Assembly: GCA_005798905.1 (NCBI GenBank)
Contig: SYIK01000016.1
Span: 1-43,752 of the forward strand
Direction of reading: 5' to 3'
Origin: Bacteroidota bacterium
Lineage (GTDB): Bacteria > Bacteroidota > Bacteroidia > Chitinophagales > Chitinophagaceae
Length of the DNA stretch: 43,752 bases
The notes under the pieces were generated by a model. That model was given only the letters and a program-made list of their open reading frames with translations. It was not told where the DNA came from and searched no databases. Position numbers and translations under genes: made by a program. This document shows positions 8,880 to 17,459 of this stretch, piece by piece. Within the stretch, counting starts at the first letter, position 1, and the number at the start of each line of letters is the position of its first letter.

Positions 8880-9320
8880 ATGTTGCCAATTGAAATAAAA
8901 GTAATTAATAAATCGGACAACCCCTTGCCTGCATATGCAACTTCAGGATCATCTGGGATGGATTTGCGCGCATTTTTATTTGAAAAATTAATTCTGCAAC
9001 CAATGGAAAGAGCACTTGTTCCTACAGGGTTGTTTATTGAATTACCAATAGGGTACGAAGCTCAAGTAAGACCTCGAAGTGGATTTGCCATCAAGCAGGG
9101 AATTACTTGTTTGAACTCTCCTGGAACAGTTGATTCAGATTATAGAGGAGAAATTAAAATTATTCTCATTAATCTTTCATCAGAAACACAAACTATAAAT
9201 TCCGGAGATCGGATAGCTCAAATGGTAATTCAAAAAGTAGAAAAAACGAATTGGATCGAAACAAAAATTTTAGAAACGACTCAAAGAGACGATGGTGGAT
9301 TTGGTCATACCGGAAAATAA
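8880..9320 (+). CDS. dut: dUTP diphosphatase
   Basis: Dut hydrolyses dUTP to dUMP and pyrophosphate, which keeps uracil out of DNA and supplies dTMP synthesis. The 146-residue protein shows all five trimeric dUTPase motifs in order: [10 protein letters not shown] (about 22-31), [11 protein letters not shown] (about 64), [15 protein letters not shown] (about 79), [10 protein letters not shown] (about 109) and the C-terminal arm [11 protein letters not shown] (136-146). The arm usually reads RGxGGFGSTG; the Asp at its second position is a small departure. The next gene begins three bases after its stop, so the two are probably cotranscribed. Confidence 0.96.
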   Translation: MLPIEIKVINKSDNPLPAYATSGSSGMDLRAFLFEKLILQPMERALVPTGLFIELPIGYEAQVRPRSGFAIKQGITCLNSPGTVDSDYRGEIKIILINLSSETQTINSGDRIAQMVIQKVEKTNWIETKILETTQRDDGGFGHTGK

Positions 9321-9323
9321 TAT

Positions 9324-10133
9324 ATGAAACGACTTTTCAAGATAATATTAATAGTAGGTATTGTATTATTTACTTCGTGTAGGGCTGCAAAAAATATACA
9401 ATCAGCGATTACAAAAAAAGATAATGTTGAAATTGTACGAGACGAACATGCCGATTCAATGGCCTTTATTAAGGATACTTATGAGCAGGTTATAAAAAAT
9501 AAGTTAGATGTTTCAAGTTTTTCTGCAAAAATAAATGCTGATTATATAAGTGGCGATGGGAAAAAATACCAAGTTTCTATTTTTCTTCGATTGAAAAAAG
9601 ATAGTGCTATTTGGATTTCGGTAAATGGCGCTTTAGGAGTTGAAGGGATGCGTGTATTGATACTAAATGATTCTGTTAGAATATTAAATAAACTTGATCG
9701 CGAATATCAAGTTCGATCAATGGACTACTTACAGGAGTTAACTGCCTTACCCCTCAATCTTCAATCGATGCAAGACTTGATTCTTGGAAACCCTGTTTTT
9801 ATTGATTCAAATTTTGTTTCTTATGCAACTGAAGGGAAAAATATTTCTTTGTTGAATTACGGGAAATGGTTTCGCCACTTACTTACATTGGATAATGAAT
9901 ATAGAATAGGGAGCAGTAAGTTAGATGATGTGGATGTACTTCGAAATAGAACTTGTTTATTATCGTACAAAGAGTATGAAAATACGAAAGGGGTAGATTT
10001 TTCTATTAACAGAGTTGTTTCTGTTTCTGAAAAAAGTAAATTAGATATTATTCTCAATTTTAAGCAATATGAATTTAATGAAGTTTTAACATTCCCTTTC
10101 AATGTGCCCAAAAATTATAAAAGAATACAATAA
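9324..10133 (+). CDS. DUF4292 family lipoprotein, LolA/LolB-like
   Basis: A 269-residue lipoprotein with signal peptide MKRLFKIILIVGIVLFTSC and lipobox Cys19. The mature part begins with a charged linker and then a beta-rich region (DVSSFSAKINADYISGDG near 62; ISVNGALGVEGMRVLI near 97; a basic C-terminal block FPFNVPKNYKRIQ). This is the pattern of DUF4292, which is predicted to adopt the half-barrel fold of the lipoprotein carriers LolA and LolB. As a lipid-anchored member it could receive lipoproteins at the outer membrane, but that is inference. It lies three bases after dut and 48 bases before the EnvC-like gene; a dut, DUF4292, EnvC-like order recurs in Bacteroidota as far as I recall. 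Confidence 0.8.
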   Translation: MKRLFKIILIVGIVLFTSCRAAKNIQSAITKKDNVEIVRDEHADSMAFIKDTYEQVIKNKLDVSSFSAKINADYISGDGKKYQVSIFLRLKKDSAIWISVNGALGVEGMRVLILNDSVRILNKLDREYQVRSMDYLQELTALPLNLQSMQDLILGNPVFIDSNFVSYATEGKNISLLNYGKWFRHLLTLDNEYRIGSSKLDDVDVLRNRTCLLSYKEYENTKGVDFSINRVVSVSEKSKLDIILNFKQYEFNEVLTFPFNVPKNYKRIQ

Positions 10134-10181
10134 AATTTATTTTCTAACCAAACGTTGTAGTCGAATATTTATTCAATTTTC

Positions 10182-11501
10182 ATGATACAATTTATTCCAA
10201 GATATAGTAATATCTGTCGTTTTGTATTTCTACTCATTTTATTATTATTTGCTCTATTGCAAAGGATCGTTGCTCAACAACCAGTAGAAAATAAAGTACA
10301 AATTGAAAAGGAAAGAAAAGAAATTCAAAATGAAATAAAAGAATTAGAAGGAGTATTTAATAAAGTAAAAGGGCAAAAAAAACAAGAAGTTGGTAAGCTA
10401 AATTTATTACAACGAAAAATAAATTTACAACAAAAATATATTAATAATATCAACAAAGAGTTACGGTTTATAGACGATGATATTTATCGCAGCAATGTAG
10501 AAGTATATCGCTTACAGCGATTATTGGATACTTTAAAAATGCAGTATGAAAGAAGTGTAATTTATGCGTACAAAAATAGAAGTACATATGATTTTTTAAA
10601 TTTTATTTTTTCTGCAAAAGATTTTAACGATGCATCAAAAAGAATTTCTTATTTAAAAAGATACAGAGATTATCGGGTGCAACAAGTTGCAAATATTAAG
10701 GAAACAAGTAGTTTGATTGAAAAAAGAAAAGGAGAACAAATAGATAAAAAAAAGCTCAAAGATATTGCTTTGGATAATCAAACAAAGCAAGCGAATGTAC
10801 TTTTGGATCAGAAAAAGGAGAAAGATAAAATTGTTTCAAGTTTAAAATCAAAAGAGAAAGAATTAGAAAGACAACTTGCAGCAAAACGAAAAAAAGATCG
10901 AGATTTAAAAAACATTTTGGATGCAATCGTAAAACGAGAAATAGTTGCAGCTCGCACAAAAGCATCCGAAGCAACAAAAATTACAAAACCGGTTTCCACA
11001 ACTACTACAAATCCAACAATTACTACAAGCGGATCAAAAGAAAAAGAGTCTGTTATTTTTAATTCTGATGCTGATATAAAACTAAATAGCAATTTCGAAG
11101 CCAACAGAAGTAGGCTTCCGTGGCCGGTGGATGAAGGATATGTTTGTTTGCATTACGGTCCTTATCAAATTGGAGAAACAAAATTAAAAGGCGATAATGG
11201 AAGTACAACCATTTGCACCGCAAATGCCGGCGTAACTGTGAAAGCAGTTTTCGATGGTGAAATTGTTGCTGTATTTAATATGGGTGATGCAAAAGGGGTT
11301 GCGATTCGACACGGAAAATATTTTACAATTTATAGCAACTTACAATCGGCAAGTGTTTCAAAAGGTGCAACTGTAAAAACAGGGCAAGCAATCGGAAAAT
11401 TAGCGCAGGATGAAATGGAGGGTTCTGGTGGAAAGTTAGAATTTGTAATGATGATTGAAACAAAAAAAGTGAATCCGGAATTGTGGCTTAAAAAAAGGTA
11501 G
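10182..11501 (+). CDS. EnvC-like murein hydrolase activator (degenerate LytM/M23)
   Basis: A 439-residue exported protein. A hydrophobic signal segment (about residues 10-30, ending VAQQ) is followed by a long, charged coiled coil (about 35-265), a Ser/Thr-rich linker (about 270-290) and a C-terminal LytM domain (about 310-435). This is the EnvC architecture: the coiled coil binds the FtsEX complex and the LytM domain activates amidases at the division septum. The LytM fold motifs remain (GVTVKAVFDGEIVAV, VKTGQAIGKL), but the zinc ligands are gone. HxGxD has become LKGDN, the YAHL position reads YSNL, and HLHFE has become KLEFV. It therefore cannot be a peptidase, as in true EnvC. It ends three bases before the convergent bshA stop. 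Confidence 0.88.
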   Translation: MIQFIPRYSNICRFVFLLILLLFALLQRIVAQQPVENKVQIEKERKEIQNEIKELEGVFNKVKGQKKQEVGKLNLLQRKINLQQKYINNINKELRFIDDDIYRSNVEVYRLQRLLDTLKMQYERSVIYAYKNRSTYDFLNFIFSAKDFNDASKRISYLKRYRDYRVQQVANIKETSSLIEKRKGEQIDKKKLKDIALDNQTKQANVLLDQKKEKDKIVSSLKSKEKELERQLAAKRKKDRDLKNILDAIVKREIVAARTKASEATKITKPVSTTTTNPTITTSGSKEKESVIFNSDADIKLNSNFEANRSRLPWPVDEGYVCLHYGPYQIGETKLKGDNGSTTICTANAGVTVKAVFDGEIVAVFNMGDAKGVAIRHGKYFTIYSNLQSASVSKGATVKTGQAIGKLAQDEMEGSGGKLEFVMMIETKKVNPELWLKKR

Positions 11502-11504
11502 AAA

Positions 11505-12641
11505 CTATAAAATTCGTTCATACAGTTTTTCATAAAGAGGAATAATTGTGTGTATGTCGAATTTCTTAGCTTGTTTAATTGCATTTAATTTAAAACGATG
11601 TAGTAAACTTTCGTCTTGTAAAATTTTTAATGATAATTCGCCCATTGTTTTTACATCACCAACTTCTGCCGAAAATCCTGTTTCGTTGTTTATATTAATT
11701 TCAGCCAAACCTCCAGCATTACTTGTAATAACTGGAACACCAGCTGCCATTGCTTCTAAAGCAGCAAGTCCAAAACTTTCATATTCTGATGGTAAAAGAA
11801 ATAGATCTGCAATAGAAAGTATTTCCTCCATTTGATCTTGCTTGCCCACAAATTGAACATCGTCTTGAATATTTAATTCGTGGCAAAGTTCTTCTGCTGC
11901 AGGGCGTTCAGGTCCGTCGCCCACCAATAATAATTTACAGGGAATATGATTGTGCACTTCTTTAAATATTCTTACAACGTCGGGAATTCTTTTTAGTTTT
12001 CTAAAATTGGAAGCATGCATTAAAATTTTTTCATTATTGGGTGCAATCACTTTTCTAAAAGCGTCAATTCCTATTCTGCAAAACCGTTCAACATCAACAA
12101 AGTTTGCAATGACTTCAATTTCTTTTTCAATTTTAAAATGTTTGTAAGTTTCCATTCGCAAGTTGGTGGATACTGCTGTAATTGCATCACTTTCATTGAT
12201 TGAAAAAGTAACTACAGGCGCATAGGTTTTATCTTTTCCAACCAAAGTAATATCCGTTCCGTGCAATGTGGTAATTACAGGAATATCTTTTCCTTCTTTT
12301 TTCAAAATTTGTTTTGCCATAAAAGCAGCGGCAGCATGTGGGATGGCATAATGCACGTGTAAAAGGTCTAAATTATAATGTGTAATTACATTTACCATTG
12401 CACTTGCTAATGCAGTTTCGTAAGGCGGAAAATCAAAAAGTGGGTAAGTGGGTACATGTACTTCGTGATAAAAAATATTAGGGTCGAATGTGTTAAGTCG
12501 CACGGGTTGTTGATAAGTAATAAAATGAACAGAATGCCCTTTTTTTGCAAGTGCTAAACCCAGCTCAGTAGCTACCACACCCGATCCGCCAAAGGTTGGG
12601 TAGCACACCATTCCAATTCGCATTCTTTTCGTAGTTGTCAT
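11505..12641 (-). CDS. bshA: N-acetyl-alpha-D-glucosaminyl L-malate synthase BshA
   Basis: BshA is the first enzyme of bacillithiol synthesis. It transfers GlcNAc from UDP-GlcNAc to L-malate. The 378-residue GT-B, GT4-family protein has the signature N-terminus MRIGMVCYPTFGGSGVVATE, the LLHVHYAIPHA segment (about 106-116), TTLHGTDITLVG (about 138), and the nucleotide-sugar motif SEYESFGLAALEAMAAG with catalytic Glu residues (about 287-303). The first ATG adds six residues (MTTTKR) to the canonical start. A promoter with its -7 box eight bases before that ATG supports the longer form, although the ATG at 12623 is possible. BshB and BshC are not in this window. It is divergent from the M28 peptidase gene and convergent with the EnvC-like gene. 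Confidence 0.92.
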   Translation of the reverse strand: MTTTKRMRIGMVCYPTFGGSGVVATELGLALAKKGHSVHFITYQQPVRLNTFDPNIFYHEVHVPTYPLFDFPPYETALASAMVNVITHYNLDLLHVHYAIPHAAAAFMAKQILKKEGKDIPVITTLHGTDITLVGKDKTYAPVVTFSINESDAITAVSTNLRMETYKHFKIEKEIEVIANFVDVERFCRIGIDAFRKVIAPNNEKILMHASNFRKLKRIPDVVRIFKEVHNHIPCKLLLVGDGPERPAAEELCHELNIQDDVQFVGKQDQMEEILSIADLFLLPSEYESFGLAALEAMAAGVPVITSNAGGLAEININNETGFSAEVGDVKTMGELSLKILQDESLLHRFKLNAIKQAKKFDIHTIIPLYEKLYERIL

Positions 12642-12649
12642 ATTGCAAT

Positions 12650-12684
12650 CAAAGTTAACGCCTTCTATTGGTAAGCAATTACCA
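12650..12684 (-). promoter_or_regulatory. Promoter and possible operator of bshA
   Basis: On the minus strand TTG (12676-12678) and TAACTTTG (12650-12657, exact -7 consensus) are 18 bases apart, the best promoter in the window. A perfect inverted repeat TGGTAA-GCAA-TTACCA (12669-12684) has the -33 TTG in its centre, so a protein bound there would block bshA. Confidence 0.65.
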
Positions 12685-12698
12685 TTTAAATCAATTAT

Positions 12699-12729
12699 TT
12701 GTTATGCAAGCGATGATTATTTATTTTCA
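12699..12729 (+). promoter_or_regulatory. Possible promoter of the M28 peptidase gene
   Basis: TTG (12699-12701) and TATTTTCA (12722-12729, two mismatches to TAnnTTTG) lie 20 bases apart. The predicted start is about 10 bases before the ATG. The match is weak. Confidence 0.3.
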
Positions 12730-12745
12730 TTCAAAATTTAATTAG

Positions 12746-14104
12746 ATGAAAAAATTATTTTTTGCTTTACTTCTGTTATTTGCTTTCGAAACAAGTTTTT
12801 CGCAACAAGAAGATTCGCTGATGGTTAATAAAATTGCCAATGAAATTTTAGCAAATGGCGAATGTTACGAACGTCTTCAGTTTCTTACCAAAAAAATTGG
12901 TGGTCGTTTAGCGGGATCACCTCAAATGGTTCTTGCAGAACAATGGGGTGAAAAAGTAATGAAAGAAAATGGTGCCGATAAAGTTTGGTTGCAGGAATGC
13001 TTGGTTCCTCATTGGGTTCGCGGTGGCGAAGACAAATGTGTAGAAACAATTTCTGGGAAAAAATTGGATGTAGTGGCATTGGGTAATTCAATTGGAACCG
13101 GCGTAAATGGAATTGAAGGAGAAGTTTTATTAATTAATTCTTTTGATGAATTGGAGAAACGAAAAATTGAAATAAATAATAAAATAGTTTTTTATAATTA
13201 TAAATTTAATCCAACACTTGTACAAACTTTTCGTTCGTATGGAGATGCGTCGCCGTATCGTGGAAATGGACCAAGTCGTGCTGCCAAATATGGAGCCAAG
13301 GCGGTTATTGTAAGAAGTATGAGCCACAGTACAGACAACAATCCGCATACGGGTTCTACGCGTTATGCAGATTCATTACCAAAAATTCCGGCAATTGCCA
13401 TTGGTTTAAAAGATGCAGATTGGTTAGCAAAAGAAATTGTTTCAAGAACTGTAAATGTAAATATGAATACAATGGGACATTATTTACCCGATACAATTGG
13501 GCATAATGTGATTGGCGAATTAATTGGTTCTGAATTTCCTGATGAAATTATTACCATTGGCGGCCATCTTGACAGTTGGGATAATTGCGAAGGAGCACAT
13601 GATGATGGAGCAGGTTGCGTACAAACAATGGAAATATTGAGAGCTTTCAAAGCAATCGGTTATCAACCAAAAAGAACCATTCGATTTGTATTATTTGCAA
13701 ATGAAGAAAATGGGTTAAGAGGTGGAACTAAATATGCAGAAGAAGCAAAAGCCAAAAATGAAAAACATGTTTTTGCGTTAGAAAGTGATGCTGGCGGATT
13801 TACACCACGCGCTTTTGGATTTACTATGTCGGAAGAAAAATTTGAAAAAGTGTTGAAATGGAAAAATTTAATTGCACCTTATGGTTGTAGTGAATTTAAC
13901 AGAGGCGGCGGCGGTGCAGATATTGGCCCACTCAACAGAATTTTTAATACACCTTTAGCAGGTTTATCGCCCGACTCGCAGCGGTATTTTGATTTACATC
14001 ATGCACGAAATGATGTTTTTGAAAATGTAAATAAAAGAGAGTTGGAACTTGGTGCGGTGAATATGGCAGCACTTATTTATTTAATTGATAAATATGGGTT
14101 GTAA
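12746..14104 (+). CDS. Exported M28 metallopeptidase, carboxypeptidase Q-like
   Basis: A 452-residue Sec-exported di-zinc aminopeptidase/carboxypeptidase. The signal peptide is MKKLFFALLLLFAFETSFSQ. A PA-like insert domain (about 110-235; GIEGEVLLINSFDELEKRKI, KAVIVRSMS) precedes the peptidase core. Metal ligands are all present: His in GGHLDSWDN (about 273), Asp in GAHDDGAG (about 285), the EE pair in FANEENG (about 321-322), Asp in ESDAGG and His in DLHHARND (about 424). Family members in animals (CPQ) cleave dipeptides; here a periplasmic or surface nutritional role is likely but inferred. There is no T9SS C-terminal signal. It converges on an RsmI-like gene with a 10-base gap and no visible terminator. 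Confidence 0.88.
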   Translation: MKKLFFALLLLFAFETSFSQQEDSLMVNKIANEILANGECYERLQFLTKKIGGRLAGSPQMVLAEQWGEKVMKENGADKVWLQECLVPHWVRGGEDKCVETISGKKLDVVALGNSIGTGVNGIEGEVLLINSFDELEKRKIEINNKIVFYNYKFNPTLVQTFRSYGDASPYRGNGPSRAAKYGAKAVIVRSMSHSTDNNPHTGSTRYADSLPKIPAIAIGLKDADWLAKEIVSRTVNVNMNTMGHYLPDTIGHNVIGELIGSEFPDEIITIGGHLDSWDNCEGAHDDGAGCVQTMEILRAFKAIGYQPKRTIRFVLFANEENGLRGGTKYAEEAKAKNEKHVFALESDAGGFTPRAFGFTMSEEKFEKVLKWKNLIAPYGCSEFNRGGGGADIGPLNRIFNTPLAGLSPDSQRYFDLHHARNDVFENVNKRELELGAVNMAALIYLIDKYGL

Positions 14105-14114
14105 TTATGTTATT

Positions 14115-14813
14115 TCACGATTGAAGAAGAAAAATAGCCGGCTGTTTGTGTAGTTCCGGTTTTTGTTTTTTCCAATCTTTGATTGTTTTTGTTTTTATCC
14201 ATTCATTATTTCCGGTAAGAGAAACTGCAATGCAAAGCAAAGTAGAATCCTTTGTTGTTTTTACAATTGTATCAAAAAGCTGATTATTACGATAGGGAGT
14301 TTCGATAAAAATTTTCGTACAGTTTTTTGTCTTCGATTCGGTTTCTAATTCTTTAATGGCTTTTATTCTTTCAAAATCTTTTATAGGTAAATAACCTAAG
14401 AATTGAAATTGTTGTCCATTCATTCCACTTGCCATCAACGCCAACAAAATTGAATTTGGCCCAACTAATGGTTTTACTTCCACATTCATTTCTTGTGCAA
14501 TGGCAACTAAAATTTGCCCGGGATCGGCAATGCCGGGGCAGCCTGCATCGCTAACAATACCAATTGTTTTTCCTTCGTTAATTTTTTTTCGAAAAATTTC
14601 AAGCGATTTATTTTCTTCGGAAATTACATGCCATTCGTAATTGTCAATTATTATTTCTTTATCAATTTTTTTAAAGTAACGACGTGTAGTTCGTTCGTTT
14701 TCTACAAAAAGAGTTTGACATTTTTCAATTACATTTTTTATATAAAACGGAATTGTGTGAAATCCATTTTCATCCAACACGGATGGAATTAAATAAACTA
14801 CAGCTTTAGGCAT
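14115..14813 (-). CDS. RsmI-like SAM-dependent methyltransferase (tetrapyrrole methylase fold)
   Basis: A 232-residue protein of the tetrapyrrole methylase fold. The RsmI signature region is clear: GIVSDAGCPGIADPGQILV (about 84-102), then VKPLVGPNSILLALMASG (about 112-129), FQFLGYLP and FIETPYRNNQLF (about 167-178). RsmI methylates the 2'-OH of C1402 in 16S rRNA. This form differs from classical RsmI at its N-terminus (YLIPSVLDENGFHTIPFY in place of the ATPIGNLGDIT loop) and lacks the extra C-terminal domain. Bacteroidota often carry such a short RsmI relative beside a true RsmI, so the substrate is not certain and I give no gene symbol. It overlaps the upstream EI24 gene by eight bases and is likely coexpressed with it. 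Confidence 0.8.
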   Translation of the reverse strand: MPKAVVYLIPSVLDENGFHTIPFYIKNVIEKCQTLFVENERTTRRYFKKIDKEIIIDNYEWHVISEENKSLEIFRKKINEGKTIGIVSDAGCPGIADPGQILVAIAQEMNVEVKPLVGPNSILLALMASGMNGQQFQFLGYLPIKDFERIKAIKELETESKTKNCTKIFIETPYRNNQLFDTIVKTTKDSTLLCIAVSLTGNNEWIKTKTIKDWKKQKPELHKQPAIFLLQS

Positions 14814-15567
14814 GTTGTTTTATTTTATAAATACTTAACGTGGCAGCAATTACTGCGTAAGCTGGCGCTAACACCCAACCAACAAATAAAAAACCATGCA
14901 TTAGATAAAAAACAATTCCATTGCCAATCGCCAGTCCTTTGTGCTGGTTTATAAAATGAGTGCTCTGCGTTGCAGAAATTTTTTGTCTTTCAAAACTATA
15001 GTCCAACATGGAAAAACCATAATAAAAACATTCAACAAAAAGTGCAATCAATGGTGTAATCCATCCAATAACGGGAATACAAGAAAGAAAGAGGAGCGCA
15101 ATTAAATAAATGGTTTGCCACAAAGAATTTCGAAGAGATAGTTTCGCTCCTCGTAATGCATCTTGAAACAACTGGCTGATGTTAAATGAAAAATGTTTTC
15201 CTTCGATGATTGACGCAGTTTTTTCACTTAAGTATGCAAATAGTGGCGATCCGATTATTAGAAAAAAATATTTAAATAAAGAAAAATAAAAAAGCATTTG
15301 AACCAGCCAAAGCATTATTCCGGCAAACGTGAATAAAAAGCCCAACCAAAAATTTTGAATTTTTTGCAACCATTGATCAAGTCCAGTTATTTGAGTAAGA
15401 TATTCAATGGCAGTAGTTGCAGATTTGCCAAAAAAATACATACAAATCATAAACATAATTGCATAAATAATTCCTGGGATCAAAATCCATTTCCACAGTC
15501 GATGCTTCACAATTAGTTGATGCGCTTCGAAATAAGCTTGTACTGCTATGACAATTTCTTTTAACAT
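14806..15567 (-). CDS. EI24 domain (CysZ-like) inner-membrane protein
   Basis: A 253-residue membrane protein with four or more hydrophobic segments (about residues 27-46, 72-103, 152-180 and 212-243). The EI24/CysZ signature is visible in the AYLSEKTASIIEG segment after GSPLFAY (about 107-125), the amphipathic LFQDALRGAKLSLRNSLWQ block (about 133-151) and FVECFYYGFSMLDYSFER (about 176-193). CysZ in proteobacteria carries sulphate; the role of Bacteroidota members is unknown. The stop codon region overlaps the RsmI-like gene by eight bases. A promoter with TTG and TATATTTA lies directly upstream. Confidence 0.82.
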   Translation of the reverse strand: MLKEIVIAVQAYFEAHQLIVKHRLWKWILIPGIIYAIMFMICMYFFGKSATTAIEYLTQITGLDQWLQKIQNFWLGFLFTFAGIMLWLVQMLFYFSLFKYFFLIIGSPLFAYLSEKTASIIEGKHFSFNISQLFQDALRGAKLSLRNSLWQTIYLIALLFLSCIPVIGWITPLIALFVECFYYGFSMLDYSFERQKISATQSTHFINQHKGLAIGNGIVFYLMHGFLFVGWVLAPAYAVIAATLSIYKIKQHA

Positions 15568-15577
15568 AAAAAGTCAG

Positions 15578-15607
15578 TAAATATAATTAGTTACCGAGAT
15601 GAAACAA
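15578..15607 (-). promoter_or_regulatory. Promoter of the EI24 and RsmI-like gene pair
   Basis: On the minus strand TTG (15605-15607) and TATATTTA (15578-15585) are 19 bases apart. The -7 sequence is the same one-mismatch form seen before porV. Its end is 10 bases before the EI24 ATG. Confidence 0.45.
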
Positions 15608-15678
15608 GAAAAGGGAATTAATTAAATGTAAAAAAGTAGTCACATTTTTTATAAATCAGAAAAAGAAGCAAGTGTTGA

Positions 15679-16701
15679 TTAAAATTTTGGGCAATTCAAT
15701 TTTTTCAAATCATGATTCACAGGCTGCTTAATATAAATCAACGAAATTTCAGCACCTCCGCGCAAATTGGATGCAGCTTGCAGACTGGAAATATTAATAT
15801 CGTAAGTAGCACCAAAATGAAGATCGCCAAATTCAAGTCCGATATACGGAATTACTGCATCAGTAACATTGTTAAATCTGGCCCAAGTTCCTAAATAAAC
15901 ATTTGTAGGGTTTTCATCACTACTATTCAAATTAATTGCATAAGCTCCTCCAAACATTAAGTTGGTGGCTTGTGCCTGAAAACTATAATTGGCACTCAAA
16001 TGAACTGCGTTGTACGAACTTATTGGAAGACGTGCACCAGCTTGCAAAGTTGTTCTTGGATTTAAATAAAATTCTCCGCCCTGAAAAGTTTCTTTTGGAC
16101 GATTGATGTGATACATGGATGCGCCAATATAATAAGTAGAAAAACCATTTGAAGAACCAGTATAAAATACGCCGGCATTTAAATCAAAATATTTTACAGA
16201 TAAATCACTTTGATTAAAAATTTCACTTGTTACTCCTGTAAAACCAAGTGCAGTTAGTTCATCTTCAAAATCGAGTTTTGAAATGTCCAATCGTTTATCT
16301 GTATAAGATCCTTGAAAACCAATTCCAATTTGATGAAGTCCATCTTCGTCAAGCCCTTTGTGGTAAGCTGTAGAAAGTGAAAAATGATTATTGGATAATG
16401 CACCATTCCCGTTTTTATCGGAAAAGCCAAGTATGCCAACTCCCAAGCGATCTATTTCGGCAAGTGAATTTTTTAACAAGTGAAAATCTACAGAAACAGT
16501 TGATGTAGTAAATGCATTGTTAATTGTTGGCCATTGATTGCGGTAATTACCAGCAACACGAAAAATGCCATCAAACTTTCCGGTTGAAGCCGGATTCATT
16601 GTTAACGGTGATGCAAAAAATTGAGAAAAATTTGGGTCTTGTGCAATGCTTTCTGCAATTGCACAAGAAAGGATTATAATTGTAAGTAAGATTTTTTTCA
16701 T
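15679..16701 (-). CDS. PorP/SprF family T9SS-associated outer-membrane protein
   Basis: A 340-residue beta-barrel with signal peptide MKKILLTIIILSCAIAES to IAQ and the family opening DPNFSQFFASPLTMNPASTG. Internal GNYRNQWPTI, FDKNGNGALSNN-like and TLQAGARLP segments are typical, and the protein ends near ISLIYIKQPV. PorP/SprF proteins help secrete and attach particular T9SS cargo, often large adhesins encoded next to them. Here no such cargo is adjacent: upp lies upstream (37-base gap) and the EI24 gene downstream, so this is a stand-alone paralogue. An upstream TTG adds only one residue; the ATG at 16701 is preferred. It may be transcribed with upp. Confidence 0.9.
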   Translation of the reverse strand: MKKILLTIIILSCAIAESIAQDPNFSQFFASPLTMNPASTGKFDGIFRVAGNYRNQWPTINNAFTTSTVSVDFHLLKNSLAEIDRLGVGILGFSDKNGNGALSNNHFSLSTAYHKGLDEDGLHQIGIGFQGSYTDKRLDISKLDFEDELTALGFTGVTSEIFNQSDLSVKYFDLNAGVFYTGSSNGFSTYYIGASMYHINRPKETFQGGEFYLNPRTTLQAGARLPISSYNAVHLSANYSFQAQATNLMFGGAYAINLNSSDENPTNVYLGTWARFNNVTDAVIPYIGLEFGDLHFGATYDINISSLQAASNLRGGAEISLIYIKQPVNHDLKKLNCPKF

Positions 16702-16738
16702 CAAAAAAATGAGTATTAAAAAATGTTAAATTATTTCA

Positions 16739-17389
16739 TTAATTCTGGCGTTTAGAACCGTAAGCAAGATCACCCGCATCTCCAAGCCCAGGCACAATAT
16801 AACTTTTTGCTGTAAGTTCTTCATCAATATCTCCACACCAAATACTTGCCGAAGGTACTTCACGTTTTACATATTCAATACCAACGCTACAAGCAATTGC
16901 AGCTACGATATGAATTTCTTTTGGAATTCCTTCCTCTTTCAAAAATTGAATTGTTTTTACTAATGAAGAACCTGTGGCCAACATGGGATCAGAAATAATA
17001 ACAATTCTATTTTCCAAATCGGGGCAAGTAATATATTTTAAGCTAATTTCGAAAGACCCATCTTTTTCATGTTTGCGATAAGCTGCTACAAATGCACAAT
17101 CTGCTTTGTCGAAATAATTTAATAATCCTTGGTGCATCGGGAATCCTGCTCGTAGTATTGTAGTTAAAACTGGTTGCTCTTTCAATACTTTACTTTTTGC
17201 ATATCCAAGTGGTGTTTTTGTTTTTTTTATATCAAATGGTAACACTTTACTTATTTCATATGCGGCTATTTCGCCAATGCGTTCTAAATTTTTTCGAAAG
17301 CGCATTCGATCTTGTTGAATTGTAACATCACGTAATTCACTCACCCAATTACTTACAAGACTATGCTGACTACTTAAATTAATTACCAT
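16739..17389 (-). CDS. upp: Uracil phosphoribosyltransferase
   Basis: Upp converts uracil and PRPP to UMP in pyrimidine salvage. The 216-residue protein has the PRPP-binding loop VIISDPMLATGSSLVKT (about 130-146), the conserved LRAGFPMHQGLL segment (about 79-90) and the uracil-binding C-terminal YIVPGLGDAGDLAYGS (about 197-212). The closing YGSKRQN replaces the usual FGTK ending, which is a normal variation. It is followed after 37 bases by the PorP/SprF gene on the same strand. Upstream is the exported M20 amidohydrolase and then ade, so two base-salvage genes lie within 4 kb. Confidence 0.95.
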   Translation of the reverse strand: MVINLSSQHSLVSNWVSELRDVTIQQDRMRFRKNLERIGEIAAYEISKVLPFDIKKTKTPLGYAKSKVLKEQPVLTTILRAGFPMHQGLLNYFDKADCAFVAAYRKHEKDGSFEISLKYITCPDLENRIVIISDPMLATGSSLVKTIQFLKEEGIPKEIHIVAAIACSVGIEYVKREVPSASIWCGDIDEELTAKSYIVPGLGDAGDLAYGSKRQN

Positions 17390-17436
17390 GAAATGATGAT
17401 TATTGAGTTAGTTAAAATAATAGTTGTACTTTGATA

Positions 17437-17444
17437 CAAATCTA
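17437..17444 (-). promoter_or_regulatory. Possible -7 box for upp
   Basis: On the minus strand TAGATTTG matches TAnnTTTG. It would give a leader of about 45 bases. No TTG is seen at the usual distance upstream. Confidence 0.35.
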
Positions 17445-17459
17445 CTCTAAAAATTTTTA

